DNA of 16,190 bases from Candidatus Saccharibacteria bacterium UBA6039 (GTDB taxonomy: Bacteria > Patescibacteriota > Saccharimonadia > Saccharimonadales > Saccharimonadaceae): contig DIZB01000017.1 in the NCBI GenBank assembly GCA_002427805.1, forward strand, positions 1 to 16,190, written 5' to 3'. Positions 1 to 7,094 of the stretch are shown piece by piece. Both the position numbers and the translations under genes were made by a program. The notes under the pieces were generated by a model. It saw nothing but the letters and a program-made list of their open reading frames with translations. It was not told the DNA's origin and made no database searches. Each line of letters starts with the position of its first letter. Within the stretch, counting starts at the first letter, position 1.

Positions 1-649
1 TGCGATTTGGATTAGAGTCTAGGGCGTGGGCGTCTGGTGCTGTACCTATTCTAGGTATGGGATCTCGACGATACACTTCAACACTATGAAGATTCATGTT
101 AGCCGGAGCATTTGGGTCATCCTGTTCAAGTAACCCTAGTCCCATCCCAGATAATAGATGTGATTTTGCACGATTAAATACTATCTCATCAGCTACAACG
201 TTGCGACTTGGGAAACGCGTATAGACCTCTATCGGGCTAGTCGTCGGCAAAAATTGATAGAGAGGCGGTGCGACAATATGATTTCTCGCTCTATCAAAAG
301 GGCTTATATTAAAGCTCAGCTCCAATGTCCCGTCTTCATACTGCTCAATACCTGCACCTTTTTGGAGGTCGAAAATATGCTCAAATGCCTTACTCACCTC
401 TCGCTCGTACGTAGACTCTTTCTTCATGAGAGGGGTAGGACAATCGTCAGCGGTAGGCGCAAGATTAAGATACGCTATCTGACGCGAAAATATAGGAATT
501 CGAGTTTTTCTTTTGGCCATTACGGCAAGCGTCTCAGGATTCAGAAACGAACGAATCCTTGCACTTAGATCGATACTCGGTAGCCACTTCAAGCGTATTG
601 CCGTTAGATCGGGGTCTAATTGACGAGATATCTCAGGATTATTTGCCAT
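1..649 (-). CDS. unrecognised protein, C-terminus beyond the left edge
   Basis: An open frame runs from an ATG at 649 down to the left edge with no stop, giving 216 visible residues; the gene is partial at its 3' end. I do not recognise the family. The N-terminus begins MANNPEISRQLDPDLTAIRL. The middle (about 75-135) is mixed charged sequence that looks like alternating helix and strand, and no signal peptide or membrane segment is visible. There is no Shine-Dalgarno sequence. A TTGCAA/TATAAT promoter with a 17-bp spacer lies so close that the -10 box ends 9 nt before the ATG, so translation is probably leaderless. The -35 box overlaps the last codons of the gene upstream (679..1290), so it is transcribed independently although on the same strand. 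The plus-strand frame at 254..568 is its shadow. Existence of the gene is well supported; function is unknown. Confidence 0.75.
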   Translation of the reverse strand, partial: MANNPEISRQLDPDLTAIRLKWLPSIDLSARIRSFLNPETLAVMAKRKTRIPIFSRQIAYLNLAPTADDCPTPLMKKESTYEREVSKAFEHIFDLQKGAGIEQYEDGTLELSFNISPFDRARNHIVAPPLYQFLPTTSPIEVYTRFPSRNVVADEIVFNRAKSHLLSGMGLGLLEQDDPNAPANMNLHSVEVYRRDPIPRIGTAPDAHALDSNPNR

Positions 650-658
650 AGTTTCAAT

Positions 659-687
659 ATTATAACACTAATCTGTGTCTATTGCAA
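659..687 (-). promoter_or_regulatory. sigma70-like promoter for the partial gene at 1..649
   Basis: On the minus strand TTGCAA (682-687) is followed after exactly 17 bp by a consensus TATAAT (659-664). The -10 box ends 9 nt before the ATG at 649, so transcription would begin within a few bases of the start codon. Confidence 0.7.
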
Positions 688-1290
688 AGGCGTTCGAACT
701 AGTCGAGGGTGATGGACGTACACTACAGGTGACCCCCTACGACTTCCCGCTTGAAGTAAGTTAATTAGGTTAGCGATTGCTTTTTGATAGTTTTCTTTGT
801 CAGCAATGCGTGCCTCAGATGGCGTATCGTTAGAAACCTCTATACTCTTGTCCATAAAGTCACCGAATACTCCCTTGAAGTGTAGTTCTTTAAAGCTCCG
901 TAGTTTTCCCATAACCTCATCCGACGGAATCAAGGCGAGACGTGGTACGCCTCCATATTTTGCCGTTTGTCTGATGTGAGCTATTTGGGAGGGTTCCGCA
1001 AGGAGTCCAATTTTCTCCTCAGCGATACCTTTCAGGGTTTGTGTCGCATACGTACCCATTCTACTGACCAGAGTCGGTATAGATTGATCTTCTACTTTAT
1101 AGGGGTGCGGACGTATGAGTCCATTAATATTCCGTACAGTCGCGAGCGGTGGTGTCTGTAGCTCAATCGCCTGGATTTGCTCGGTAGTAAGTTCGCGGTA
1201 GAAGTCCGCCAGGGCCTCACGTAAAGTGTCGTTTGGCTCAACATGTAAGCTCAAAGTATCGAGATGGATGGATGTCATTCGCTCTCTCAT
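679..1290 (-). CDS. unrecognised soluble protein
   Basis: About 203 residues, family not recognised. It has no membrane segment. It contains a helix-rich N-terminal half, a central KYGGVPRLALIPSDEVM segment (around 130-150 of the short form) and a basic C-terminal tail (AGSRRGSPVVYVHHPRLVRT). The longest reading starts at 1344, inside the end of the RNA methyltransferase gene. I prefer the ATG at 1290 because a near-consensus promoter (TTGACA, 17 bp, CAATAT) has its -10 box at 1297-1302, exactly 6 nt upstream, which would make the transcript begin at this AUG. In-frame ATGs at 1296 and 1278 are alternatives. No Shine-Dalgarno sequence fits any of them well. The promoter lies inside a perfect inverted repeat that may be an operator. 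The gene is followed closely by another unrecognised gene (start 649). Confidence 0.7.
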   Translation of the reverse strand: MRERMTSIHLDTLSLHVEPNDTLREALADFYRELTTEQIQAIELQTPPLATVRNINGLIRPHPYKVEDQSIPTLVSRMGTYATQTLKGIAEEKIGLLAEPSQIAHIRQTAKYGGVPRLALIPSDEVMGKLRSFKELHFKGVFGDFMDKSIEVSNDTPSEARIADKENYQKAIANLINLLQAGSRRGSPVVYVHHPRLVRTPLQ

Positions 1291-1296
1291 ACTCAT

Positions 1297-1327
1297 ATAT
1301 TGACACGCTACATCTAGCGTGTCAATA
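1297..1327 (-). promoter_or_regulatory. promoter embedded in a perfect 13-bp inverted repeat
   Basis: Bases 1298-1310 and 1315-1327 are perfect reverse complements (TATTGACACGCTA and its complement) with a 4-nt centre. On the minus strand the repeat supplies TTGACA (1320-1325) and, 17 bp on, TGT-CAATAT (an extended -10 at 1297-1302). The symmetry also places TTGACA on the plus strand. It overlaps the last codons and stop of the RNA methyltransferase. It could be an operator for a dimeric regulator, or a transcript hairpin ending the methyltransferase mRNA; there is no T-run, so operator/promoter is the better reading. Confidence 0.6.
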
Positions 1328-1919
1328 CGTGTTCGAGGGTCCACTGGTAGAGTACTATCCCTGAGGCAACGCCTACATTTACGGATCTCGTACTTCCAAA
1401 TTGTTCAATCTTGACCATCACCTCACTCATGGCTATCATGTCATCGCTCAGCCCCGGGCCTTCCCCGCCAAATACAAGTACGGCATGGTCCGGAAGTCTT
1501 GTCTCAGCTAGGCTAACAGCGCCAGGGAGGTTATCGACAGCAATAATATGCCTATCACCCATAGTATCGACAAAATCACTGACAGTCTGATGGTACATCA
1601 CATCAAGATACTTATCTGTTACCATTGCCCCTCGCTTATTCCAGTGATGTTTACCGATAATATGCACTGCTCCGACATTAAACGCATTGGCATTACGGAC
1701 AATCGTCCCAATATTCATATCATGTTGGTAGTTTTCAATTGCAATATGTAGATCGACGCGACTTTTATCGAGGTCAGCTTTAATCGCCTCGACAGTTAAA
1801 TAGCGATACTTGTCCAGAACATTCCGACTATCTCCCTGTTCGAGAAGATCCGGGTCGTATCTATCATCGGTTGGCCAAGGTTTAGGATGTGGGCCAACGC
1901 CCACGTGTGGTTCTTTCAT
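1314..1919 (-). CDS. TrmH/SpoU-family (SPOUT) RNA 2'-O-methyltransferase
   Basis: A 201-aa SpoU-type enzyme expected to transfer a methyl group from S-adenosylmethionine to a ribose 2'-OH in tRNA or rRNA. All three SPOUT motifs are visible. Motif 1 is around 69-83 (NIGTIVRNANAFNVGAV, with the catalytic-type Arg75-Asn76). Motif 2 is at 148-157 (LVFGGEGPGLS). Motif 3 is at 171-189 (IEQFGSTRSVNVGVASG), forming the knotted cofactor site. Residues 1-60 are an extra N-terminal part without a clear L30-like substrate-binding domain, so the exact RNA target cannot be named. Start choice: a TATAAT at 1926-1931 ends exactly 6 nt before the ATG and no Shine-Dalgarno sequence is present, so the mRNA is probably leaderless. 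It depends on the S-adenosylmethionine made by MetK, encoded elsewhere in the window. It is divergent from the trehalose gene, sharing an 86-bp control region. Confidence 0.9.
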   Translation of the reverse strand: MKEPHVGVGPHPKPWPTDDRYDPDLLEQGDSRNVLDKYRYLTVEAIKADLDKSRVDLHIAIENYQHDMNIGTIVRNANAFNVGAVHIIGKHHWNKRGAMVTDKYLDVMYHQTVSDFVDTMGDRHIIAVDNLPGAVSLAETRLPDHAVLVFGGEGPGLSDDMIAMSEVMVKIEQFGSTRSVNVGVASGIVLYQWTLEHVLTR

Positions 1920-1925
1920 CAGTTA

Positions 1926-1931
1926 ATTATA
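1926..1931 (-). promoter_or_regulatory. -10 box of the RNA methyltransferase gene
   Basis: Minus-strand TATAAT, preceded by GG, ends 6 nt before the ATG at 1919, which implies an AUG-initial leaderless transcript. The -35 region (around 1949-1954) is a poor match. Confidence 0.55.
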
Positions 1932-1964
1932 CCGTACGCGTTATCCTTCACCGAGAGAGTAAGG

Positions 1965-1970
1965 TATAAT
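1965..1970 (+). promoter_or_regulatory. -10 box of the trehalose gene
   Basis: Plus-strand TATAAT with a weak -35 candidate TTATCC at 1941-1946 (18-bp spacer). The predicted start near 1977 gives a leader of about 30 nt. It is back to back with the -10 box of the methyltransferase gene, so both promoters share one 86-bp region. Confidence 0.5.
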
Positions 1971-1991
1971 GAGAGGTACGACTATATAGAA

Positions 1992-2009
1992 ATGGATGTG
2001 TACATATGA
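1992..2009 (+). other. possible five-codon leader ORF overlapping the trehalose gene start
   Basis: ATG at 1992 encodes MDVYI and then TGA; this stop overlaps the ATG at 2006 as ATGA, the usual geometry of translational coupling. No strong ribosome-binding site precedes it, and such short frames arise by chance, so this is only a possibility. Confidence 0.2.
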
Positions 2010-4183
2010 ACGATAAATTGATTATTGTATCGACCCGGTTACCTGTAAGTGTTTCTCGTGTCGACGGTAAACTACGTTTTGACTCAAGCGCCGGTGGACT
2101 CGCGACGGCTATCCATTCTCTAAAAAAATCAAAAGATAGCGTATGGGTTGGCTGGCCTGGCATTGCATCAGATGATTTAACTCGTAGCGAAAAGCAACAA
2201 ATAACCACAGAATTACAAAAACGTGGGTGTTACCCCGTATTTCTAACTAGTGACCAGGTAGATGCATTTTACTCTGGATATAGCAACTCTACGCTCTGGC
2301 CACTATTTCATTATTTCCCCAGAGAAGCGACATTTGTCGACGACTATTGGCGTGCCTACCAAGAAGTAAATGCCCTTTTTACAAAAACTGTATTAAAGTT
2401 CGCAACTCGAGACAGTAAAATATGGGTCCATGATTACCAGCTCATGCTCGTACCTCGGATGATTCGTACAGCGCAAAAGGACGCACTAATCGGCTTTTTC
2501 CTGCACACACCCTTTCCTTCTTTTGAAATTTTTCGTCTGATCCCTGAGCGTGAGATGCTACTCGAGGGGCTACTGGGAGCTGATATGATCGGTTTTCACA
2601 CCTATGACTACGTGCATTATTTTTTGACGAGCATCGTTAAGGTCCTGGGGCATGAAAACTCACTTGGGACGATTAGGATCGGTGACCGTCTGGTTCATAC
2701 GGATGCCTTCCCAATTGGAATTGATTATAAAAAGTTTGAAAATGAATCAAAAAACCGCAAAGTTCATGCCATTTTAAAATCTTTCAACGTCCTAAGGGTA
2801 AAGACAAAAATCATCCTGTCGGTCGACAGAGCTGATTACACAAAGGGTATCCCTGCGCGTCTCGATGCATTTGAACAGTTCTTAGAGCGCTACCCACAGT
2901 ATGTAAAGAAGGCTGTGCTACTTATCATTGCCGTTCCGTCACGAGGCGACGTTGATGCGTATCGCGACCTTCGTGCGACAATCGAGCAAAAAGTAAGTCG
3001 TATTAATGGACGCTTTGCGACAATTGATTGGTCACCTATTACCTATCGTTATCAACCGGTTCCGTTCGAGGAGCTTTCGGCACTCTATAGACTTGCCGAC
3101 GTTATGCTTGTCACGCCACTTCGTGATGGAATGAACTTAGTCGCTAAAGAGTATGTCGCTTCACGTAGTAACCACGACGGTGCGCTGGTCTTAAGCGACA
3201 TGGCCGGTGCTGCTATTGAGCTCACAGATGCCTTACTGGTAAACCCCAACAACACCACACAGGTCGCAGATGCAATACATGACGGGCTTAGCATGACACG
3301 GTCAGAGCAGCACAAACGCATGAAGAAAATGCAGGCACGTGTTGCCGAATATACCATCGAAAAATGGGCACAAGACTTCATAACCGAGCTGAAAGCGACT
3401 AAAACCAGGAAGAACAAGACCATAAAATCTCTCACAGAAGATCAGGAAAATGAACTCATTCAAAAGTACGACAATGCTGAAAAACGTCTGATTTTGCTCG
3501 ACTACGACGGAACACTCAAGGAGTTTTCAAGTTCTCCCAGGAGTAGGCGCTCAGAGCCTACCAACAAACTACGCAAGATGCTGAAAGTTCTCACCCAGGA
3601 TAAAAGAAATAAAGTCGTCATCATTAGTGGCCGTAAAAAGAATACATTGTCGAGCTATTTCAAAGATCACAACCTCGGACTGATTGCCGAACATGGAGGA
3701 TGGATGTTTGACCTTGGACGATGGATAAGTCATAGCAAGAATACCCCTGATTGGAAAAATAGTATTAGACCGATACTCAAGACCTTTGTTGCGCGCACAC
3801 CTGGATCTGAGTTTGAAGAAAAAGACTTTTCGTTCGTCTGGCACTACCGACTCGTCCAGCCTAACCTGGCATATGTACGAAAAGAAGCCTTAAAGACCAA
3901 GCTAAAAAGCGCTCTACATTCCGATGAAATTGGTATATTTGAGGGTCAAAAAATTATTGAGGTAAAGCCAAAGCGTATGAACAAGGGTGCGGCGGCTAAC
4001 AAATTGGCAAGAGAAACAAAATGGGATTTTATCCTGGCTATTGGCGATGACTACACCGACGAAGACATGTTCTTGGCACTACCACATAACGCTTATACGA
4101 TTAATGTTGGCATGCAGGATACAAATGCTAGGTTCCAGCTGAGTAACGTCGACGAAGTATTACGACTACTCCACGCCCTATAG
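2006..4183 (+). CDS. bifunctional trehalose-6-phosphate synthase/phosphatase
   Basis: A 725-aa cytoplasmic fusion. Residues 1-465 form a GT20 trehalose-6-phosphate synthase (OtsA-like), expected to join glucose from a nucleotide sugar to glucose-6-phosphate. Visible motifs are SAGGLATAI (28-36), NSTLWPLFHY (94-103), WVHDYQLMLVP (140-150), HTPFPSFEIFR (167-177), RADYTKG (275-281, donor-phosphate Arg/Lys) and LRDGMNLVAKEYV (372-384, donor-binding Asp/Glu). Residues 495-725 form a HAD phosphatase (OtsB-like) with LLDYDGTL (497-504, nucleophile Asp499 and acid Asp501), SGR (541-543), AEHGG (561-565), EVKPKRMNKG (652-661) and GDDYTDEDMF (680-689). Both active sites look complete, so one chain could make trehalose. 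Only a weak GGATG precedes the ATG. The last codon abuts the stop of the convergent gene. Bacteria usually carry OtsA and OtsB separately; fused forms are known in some bacteria and widely in eukaryotes. Confidence 0.95.
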   Translation: MNDKLIIVSTRLPVSVSRVDGKLRFDSSAGGLATAIHSLKKSKDSVWVGWPGIASDDLTRSEKQQITTELQKRGCYPVFLTSDQVDAFYSGYSNSTLWPLFHYFPREATFVDDYWRAYQEVNALFTKTVLKFATRDSKIWVHDYQLMLVPRMIRTAQKDALIGFFLHTPFPSFEIFRLIPEREMLLEGLLGADMIGFHTYDYVHYFLTSIVKVLGHENSLGTIRIGDRLVHTDAFPIGIDYKKFENESKNRKVHAILKSFNVLRVKTKIILSVDRADYTKGIPARLDAFEQFLERYPQYVKKAVLLIIAVPSRGDVDAYRDLRATIEQKVSRINGRFATIDWSPITYRYQPVPFEELSALYRLADVMLVTPLRDGMNLVAKEYVASRSNHDGALVLSDMAGAAIELTDALLVNPNNTTQVADAIHDGLSMTRSEQHKRMKKMQARVAEYTIEKWAQDFITELKATKTRKNKTIKSLTEDQENELIQKYDNAEKRLILLDYDGTLKEFSSSPRSRRSEPTNKLRKMLKVLTQDKRNKVVIISGRKKNTLSSYFKDHNLGLIAEHGGWMFDLGRWISHSKNTPDWKNSIRPILKTFVARTPGSEFEEKDFSFVWHYRLVQPNLAYVRKEALKTKLKSALHSDEIGIFEGQKIIEVKPKRMNKGAAANKLARETKWDFILAIGDDYTDEDMFLALPHNAYTINVGMQDTNARFQLSNVDEVLRLLHAL

Positions 4184-4720
4184 CTAGGCAGCGTCGAGGA
4201 GCGGCCGTTGCAGTTCAAAAGCGATTTGCGCCCCAATTACTCGAGCATGCAGTTGCTTGATAGTCTCACCACGACGCTCGCCCATTATAATGACGACGTC
4301 ATGAACATTTGGCCGTTCATCTGGCCAGTTCTTTGAACGGCGTGCTAGTTCTACATCAGCAAATGATCCATACTGCATCAGATTCCATTGGGCTATAAGT
4401 GCCGCGTGAGCTGTATCATATATAGCAACCGGTCGTACGACGGAGGCGATGGCCTCAAAGGTGGCAAACCCACGTGTGAATGCTCTGTATTCGTCCGTAG
4501 AATAGTCTGCAGGCTTATCACTGAACCTCAGCGCAGAATAAGCCACACTATACAGTGGTTGCTGATAATCGCGCAGATATTTCGCGTGTGAATTAATTCC
4601 AGATTTGTCACCTAAAACATACGGTAACACTTCTGCATTAGCATCCGTAAGGTCGCTCGCAGGAAAGTTGGACTGCGTCTCGATATGCAGGAATGATGAT
4701 GCTCCGACAGCCTCGATCAC
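4184..4720 (-). CDS. unrecognised soluble protein, translationally coupled
   Basis: 178 residues starting at a GTG. I do not recognise the family. It has no signal peptide or transmembrane segment. The sequence is mixed alpha/beta, with an Ala-rich middle (around 90-115), a charged stretch near 128-140 and a final helix rich in Arg and hydrophobic residues. The GTG start overlaps the stop of the upstream gene (GTGA at 4717-4720), typical of coupled translation, so the two proteins probably work together. The gene ends directly against the stop of the convergent trehalose gene. No terminator is visible between the two. Confidence 0.75.
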   Translation of the reverse strand: MIEAVGASSFLHIETQSNFPASDLTDANAEVLPYVLGDKSGINSHAKYLRDYQQPLYSVAYSALRFSDKPADYSTDEYRAFTRGFATFEAIASVVRPVAIYDTAHAALIAQWNLMQYGSFADVELARRSKNWPDERPNVHDVVIIMGERRGETIKQLHARVIGAQIAFELQRPLLDAA

Positions 4721-5229
4721 TCCTCGCCACCTTGAATCGCAAAGAGGGCTGTATGCAAGTCACTATGAAGATTACTTGTATACAGATCTACCAAGTGACC
4801 CGAAAGCGCAGAGACGCCCTCACTATTAACATATAGAGCGCGGATACGATCATCAAGACCATCTCTATTGTAACGTTTGTATTTAATAGATTGCTTTGTC
4901 GGATCAGCGAGTAAGCGACTTAATTCGGTAAGTCGTGTCTCTTCGTCGTTAATGATAAAATCAGCAAGATCAGCTGAAAATTCATTTGCATCCCGTGATG
5001 AATCCAAAATCTCTATCATGCATTGCCTAAATGAGGCTCCAAGTCGCCCGACTGCTACTTTTAAGTCGCTCAAGAACTCTTTACTTTGTGGATCAAGATA
5101 GGAAAGCGCCATAGCTTCAAGTACGGCCTTTTGCGCCTCGTAAAATTCCACAAATGCAGCTTCATATTGAGCAAACTCTTTAGTATCAAGAAGAGGTTTG
5201 GCGTGTTCTGTATTCTCGAACTCTGGCAT
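4717..5229 (-). CDS. unrecognised helical acidic protein
   Basis: 170 residues, mostly predicted helix with many Glu, Asp, Ala and Leu, no membrane segment and no recognised motif. The N-terminus is MPEFENTEHAKPLLDTKEFA. It is the first gene of a two-gene unit with the coupled gene at 4184..4720. A promoter (TTAGAT, 16 bp, TATATA) has its -10 box ending 8 nt before the ATG, suggesting a leaderless message; AGGT directly before the ATG is not a well-spaced Shine-Dalgarno sequence. Its transcription signals sit in the 32-bp gap and the last codons of the YggT-family gene upstream. Confidence 0.75.
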   Translation of the reverse strand: MPEFENTEHAKPLLDTKEFAQYEAAFVEFYEAQKAVLEAMALSYLDPQSKEFLSDLKVAVGRLGASFRQCMIEILDSSRDANEFSADLADFIINDEETRLTELSRLLADPTKQSIKYKRYNRDGLDDRIRALYVNSEGVSALSGHLVDLYTSNLHSDLHTALFAIQGGEE

Positions 5230-5237
5230 ACCTACAC

Positions 5238-5265
5238 TATATACCGTAACCTCGGTAAAATCTAA
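5238..5265 (-). promoter_or_regulatory. promoter of the 4717..5229 gene
   Basis: TTAGAT (5260-5265) and TATATA (5238-5243) on the minus strand are separated by 16 bp. TATAGT, shifted by 2 bp, is an equally good -10. The start codon follows 6-8 nt later. Confidence 0.45.
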
Positions 5266-5558
5266 TTTTTGCGGCCAAGTTCAATAGCAGAACTGATTGC
5301 CCAGCCAATGATGGCATAAACAACGATTGCGACAATCGTCTCTACCTCGATGCGTCCGATGTCTGCATGAAACTGTCCTACTTGGAGTAAGCCCCTAAAA
5401 GGCGTGACGAATGGATCAGTAACAGAGTATATCCAACTGGTAAATTGATCCGCAAGGTTCGCGCCAAGGAGCGCTAAGACAAAGCGGATGAGTAGTAGTG
5501 CGGTGAGTAGCCCCACCAAGTACCAAACGATTTCTACGATTCTTTGAACAAGCTTCAT
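5262..5558 (-). CDS. YggT-family integral membrane protein
   Basis: 98 residues in the preferred form. Two membrane helices are visible (about 9-32 and 72-93), separated by the family signature region VTDPFVTPFRGLL (46-58), matching the 'tDP...pfR' hallmark of YggT/YlmG proteins. The molecular activity of the family is not well defined; relatives are linked to osmotic-stress tolerance and to cell division or thylakoid organisation. Most bacterial members have two copies of the domain; this has one. A longer frame begins at 5582, but I chose the ATG at 5558 because GGAGG lies 5 nt before it. The start is 13 nt after the stop of the 270-aa gene upstream, so the two may be co-transcribed; a TATATA in the gap might also serve as a private -10. 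Confidence 0.88.
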   Translation of the reverse strand: MKLVQRIVEIVWYLVGLLTALLLIRFVLALLGANLADQFTSWIYSVTDPFVTPFRGLLQVGQFHADIGRIEVETIVAIVVYAIIGWAISSAIELGRKN

Positions 5559-5571
5559 ATCATCCTCCGTG

Positions 5572-6384
5572 TTATATACCAATTTTTAGCTTGGCTTCAT
5601 CGGACAATGCGTCAATTCCTTCTGGGCCCCAAAAACGTTGAATATAGGCAAAGGCCAAATCCTGGATAGTTCTGACTATATCAGCCTTCTCCACTGCGAT
5701 TTTAGTATGAACTTCCGAGTTCATCTCCCTTTCGAGCATAACTAAATCGTAATCCGACTGATCCAAAGTTGCAATCTCCTCCTCTATTGCAATGTCTTGG
5801 GTCGTCATAGATTTTACAAATCCGTCAATTACTCGTATATAGCGCCAGGCAACTCTCTCGGGGGTATATGCCTCACGGTGTGCCTCGGCGTAAAGTTCGT
5901 CCGACCTATATACCTGAGCGACCGGTACACCGTGTATTTTGGCAATCTTTTTAGCCGCAGCAAAAATAGTTTTGAAATCCTCAGTTTGCTGTTCCGCTGA
6001 CTGACCAATATCTTCAGATACCTGTGAATGGTTTTCATAAATAATTTGTCGGGCTTCATCAATACTCACTACCCGTCCTTGCTTACCGCTCAAATCTACG
6101 GCTATACCCTCGTATAAATCACCATACCTCGCATCCAAAAAATCTTGCATGTTAATTTGATAATCCGGATTCTCAATTCGTGCAACATTTTGAGCAGCCA
6201 TCGCGATAGCTGCATCTTTATAACCCTCTGATTTTACCCCGTAACTTTCGTACTCTACATCATTGCCACGCGTCACCGCATCGCCAAACTCTATTTCTTT
6301 AAAGTCTCGATCGGTGATAGCAGTCGCAAGTTCTAGATGCTCACCAAGTTCATAGCCAGTATCAAATTCATCTTTTGGACTCAT
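5572..6384 (-). CDS. unrecognised acidic cytosolic protein
   Basis: 270 residues, strongly acidic, no membrane segment, no motif I recognise. The C-terminal half (about 130-265) reads as long amphipathic helices, including a Glu/Ile/Asp-rich stretch near 200-235. It is the first gene of a likely unit with the YggT-family gene 13 nt downstream. The promoter (TTGTAA, 16 bp, TATAAT) has its -10 box ending 9 nt before the ATG and no Shine-Dalgarno sequence is present, so translation is probably leaderless. It is divergent from the Gam-like gene. Confidence 0.75.
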   Translation of the reverse strand: MSPKDEFDTGYELGEHLELATAITDRDFKEIEFGDAVTRGNDVEYESYGVKSEGYKDAAIAMAAQNVARIENPDYQINMQDFLDARYGDLYEGIAVDLSGKQGRVVSIDEARQIIYENHSQVSEDIGQSAEQQTEDFKTIFAAAKKIAKIHGVPVAQVYRSDELYAEAHREAYTPERVAWRYIRVIDGFVKSMTTQDIAIEEEIATLDQSDYDLVMLEREMNSEVHTKIAVEKADIVRTIQDLAFAYIQRFWGPEGIDALSDEAKLKIGI

Positions 6385-6393
6385 ATTCGCTAT

Positions 6394-6421
6394 ATTATAG
6401 GCGTAAATGCCATTATTACAA
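6394..6421 (-). promoter_or_regulatory. promoter of the 5572..6384 gene
   Basis: Minus strand TTGTAA (6416-6421), 16-bp spacer, TATAAT (6394-6399), then 9 nt to the ATG: the same geometry as the promoter at 659..687. Confidence 0.65.
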
Positions 6422-6428
6422 GTAAAAG

Positions 6429-6456
6429 TTACTTTTTGGCAATTTTATTCTATAAT
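6429..6456 (+). promoter_or_regulatory. promoter of the Gam-like gene
   Basis: Plus strand TTACTT (6429-6434), 16-bp spacer, TATAAT (6451-6456). The predicted start near 6463 leaves a leader of about 47 nt, unlike the leaderless gene on the opposite strand. AGAAAGAG (6496-6503) is a weak ribosome-binding site 6 nt before the ATG. Confidence 0.6.
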
Positions 6457-6509
6457 AATTATAGCTAGACCTGTCAGAGCACCTTCATTCCGAGTAGAAA
6501 GAGTATGTC

Positions 6510-7094
6510 ATGGCCGACACCCCAACGATAGAACCCGAGTCATCGGTAAGGGGACACATGTCCCTTCAACTCGCCAGTATGGGTGAGACTCAGCACCAGA
6601 TCATCGACTACGTCGCGACAGCGGACAAAGCGATTCAAGCCATCCTTCTGCAACTTGAGAAGGACACACGTCCTCTCATCGAGCAGCTGGCTGAGCAAGA
6701 ACGTGAGGCAGCGGCCTACGCCGAGGAGAACGCCGTCGAGCTGCAAGACAAGGGCAAGAAGAGCGCCAAGCTCGTCACCGGAGTTGTCAAGTGGCTCTCA
6801 GGCGGCACAAGCCTCGTCGACCGCGACAAGAAAGCAACGATCGCCAAGATCCGAAAGGATGGCAGGCTCAAGAAGTTCACTGCCGTTCCCGAGCGTGTCA
6901 TCAACAAGGAAGCACTCAAGGCCAACCCGGCCTACGTCGCAACCATCCCAAGTCTCGAGATCACGAACAGCGCGGGAGTCTCGTTTACTCCCTCGCACAC
7001 CAACGTCGCCGTCGAGGCAACGTACAAGGTGGTAACTGGCGTCCTCAAGGCGCTTGGGAGCAACAAAGCAAAGGAAAGCGCCGAACAGGACTAG
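6510..7094 (+). CDS. Mu Gam-like DNA end-binding (host-nuclease inhibitor) protein
   Basis: 194 residues resembling phage Mu Gam, a dimeric relative of eukaryotic Ku that binds double-stranded DNA ends and shields them from exonucleases. The N-terminal half (25-80) is the long helical dimerisation region. The family-like core follows: KSAKLVTGVVKW (84-95), a helix ending in KIRKDGRLKKF (113-123), then the hallmark VINKEALKANP (130-140), LEI (149-151) and VSFTPS (157-162), matching the 'EINKEAL..P...GI.I..G..F.I.P' pattern of Gam. A 30-residue Ala/Lys tail is extra. The gene is visibly GC-richer (roughly 55-60% by eye) with mostly C- or G-ending codons, unlike its neighbours, suggesting transfer or strong codon selection. 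It stands alone with its own promoter and terminator. A role in protecting incoming or broken DNA is an inference. Confidence 0.8.
   Translation: MADTPTIEPESSVRGHMSLQLASMGETQHQIIDYVATADKAIQAILLQLEKDTRPLIEQLAEQEREAAAYAEENAVELQDKGKKSAKLVTGVVKWLSGGTSLVDRDKKATIAKIRKDGRLKKFTAVPERVINKEALKANPAYVATIPSLEITNSAGVSFTPSHTNVAVEATYKVVTGVLKALGSNKAKESAEQD

Noticed and set aside
254..568. A plus-strand frame of 104 codons
   Set aside because: It lies opposite the continuous minus-strand gene starting at 649, which has a consensus promoter and protein-like composition; the plus frame has neither.
6583..7035. Several long frames in other phases over the Gam-like gene
   Set aside because: They are low-complexity Ser/Arg/Pro-rich translations caused by the high GC of the gene; only the 6510 frame shows a recognised family.
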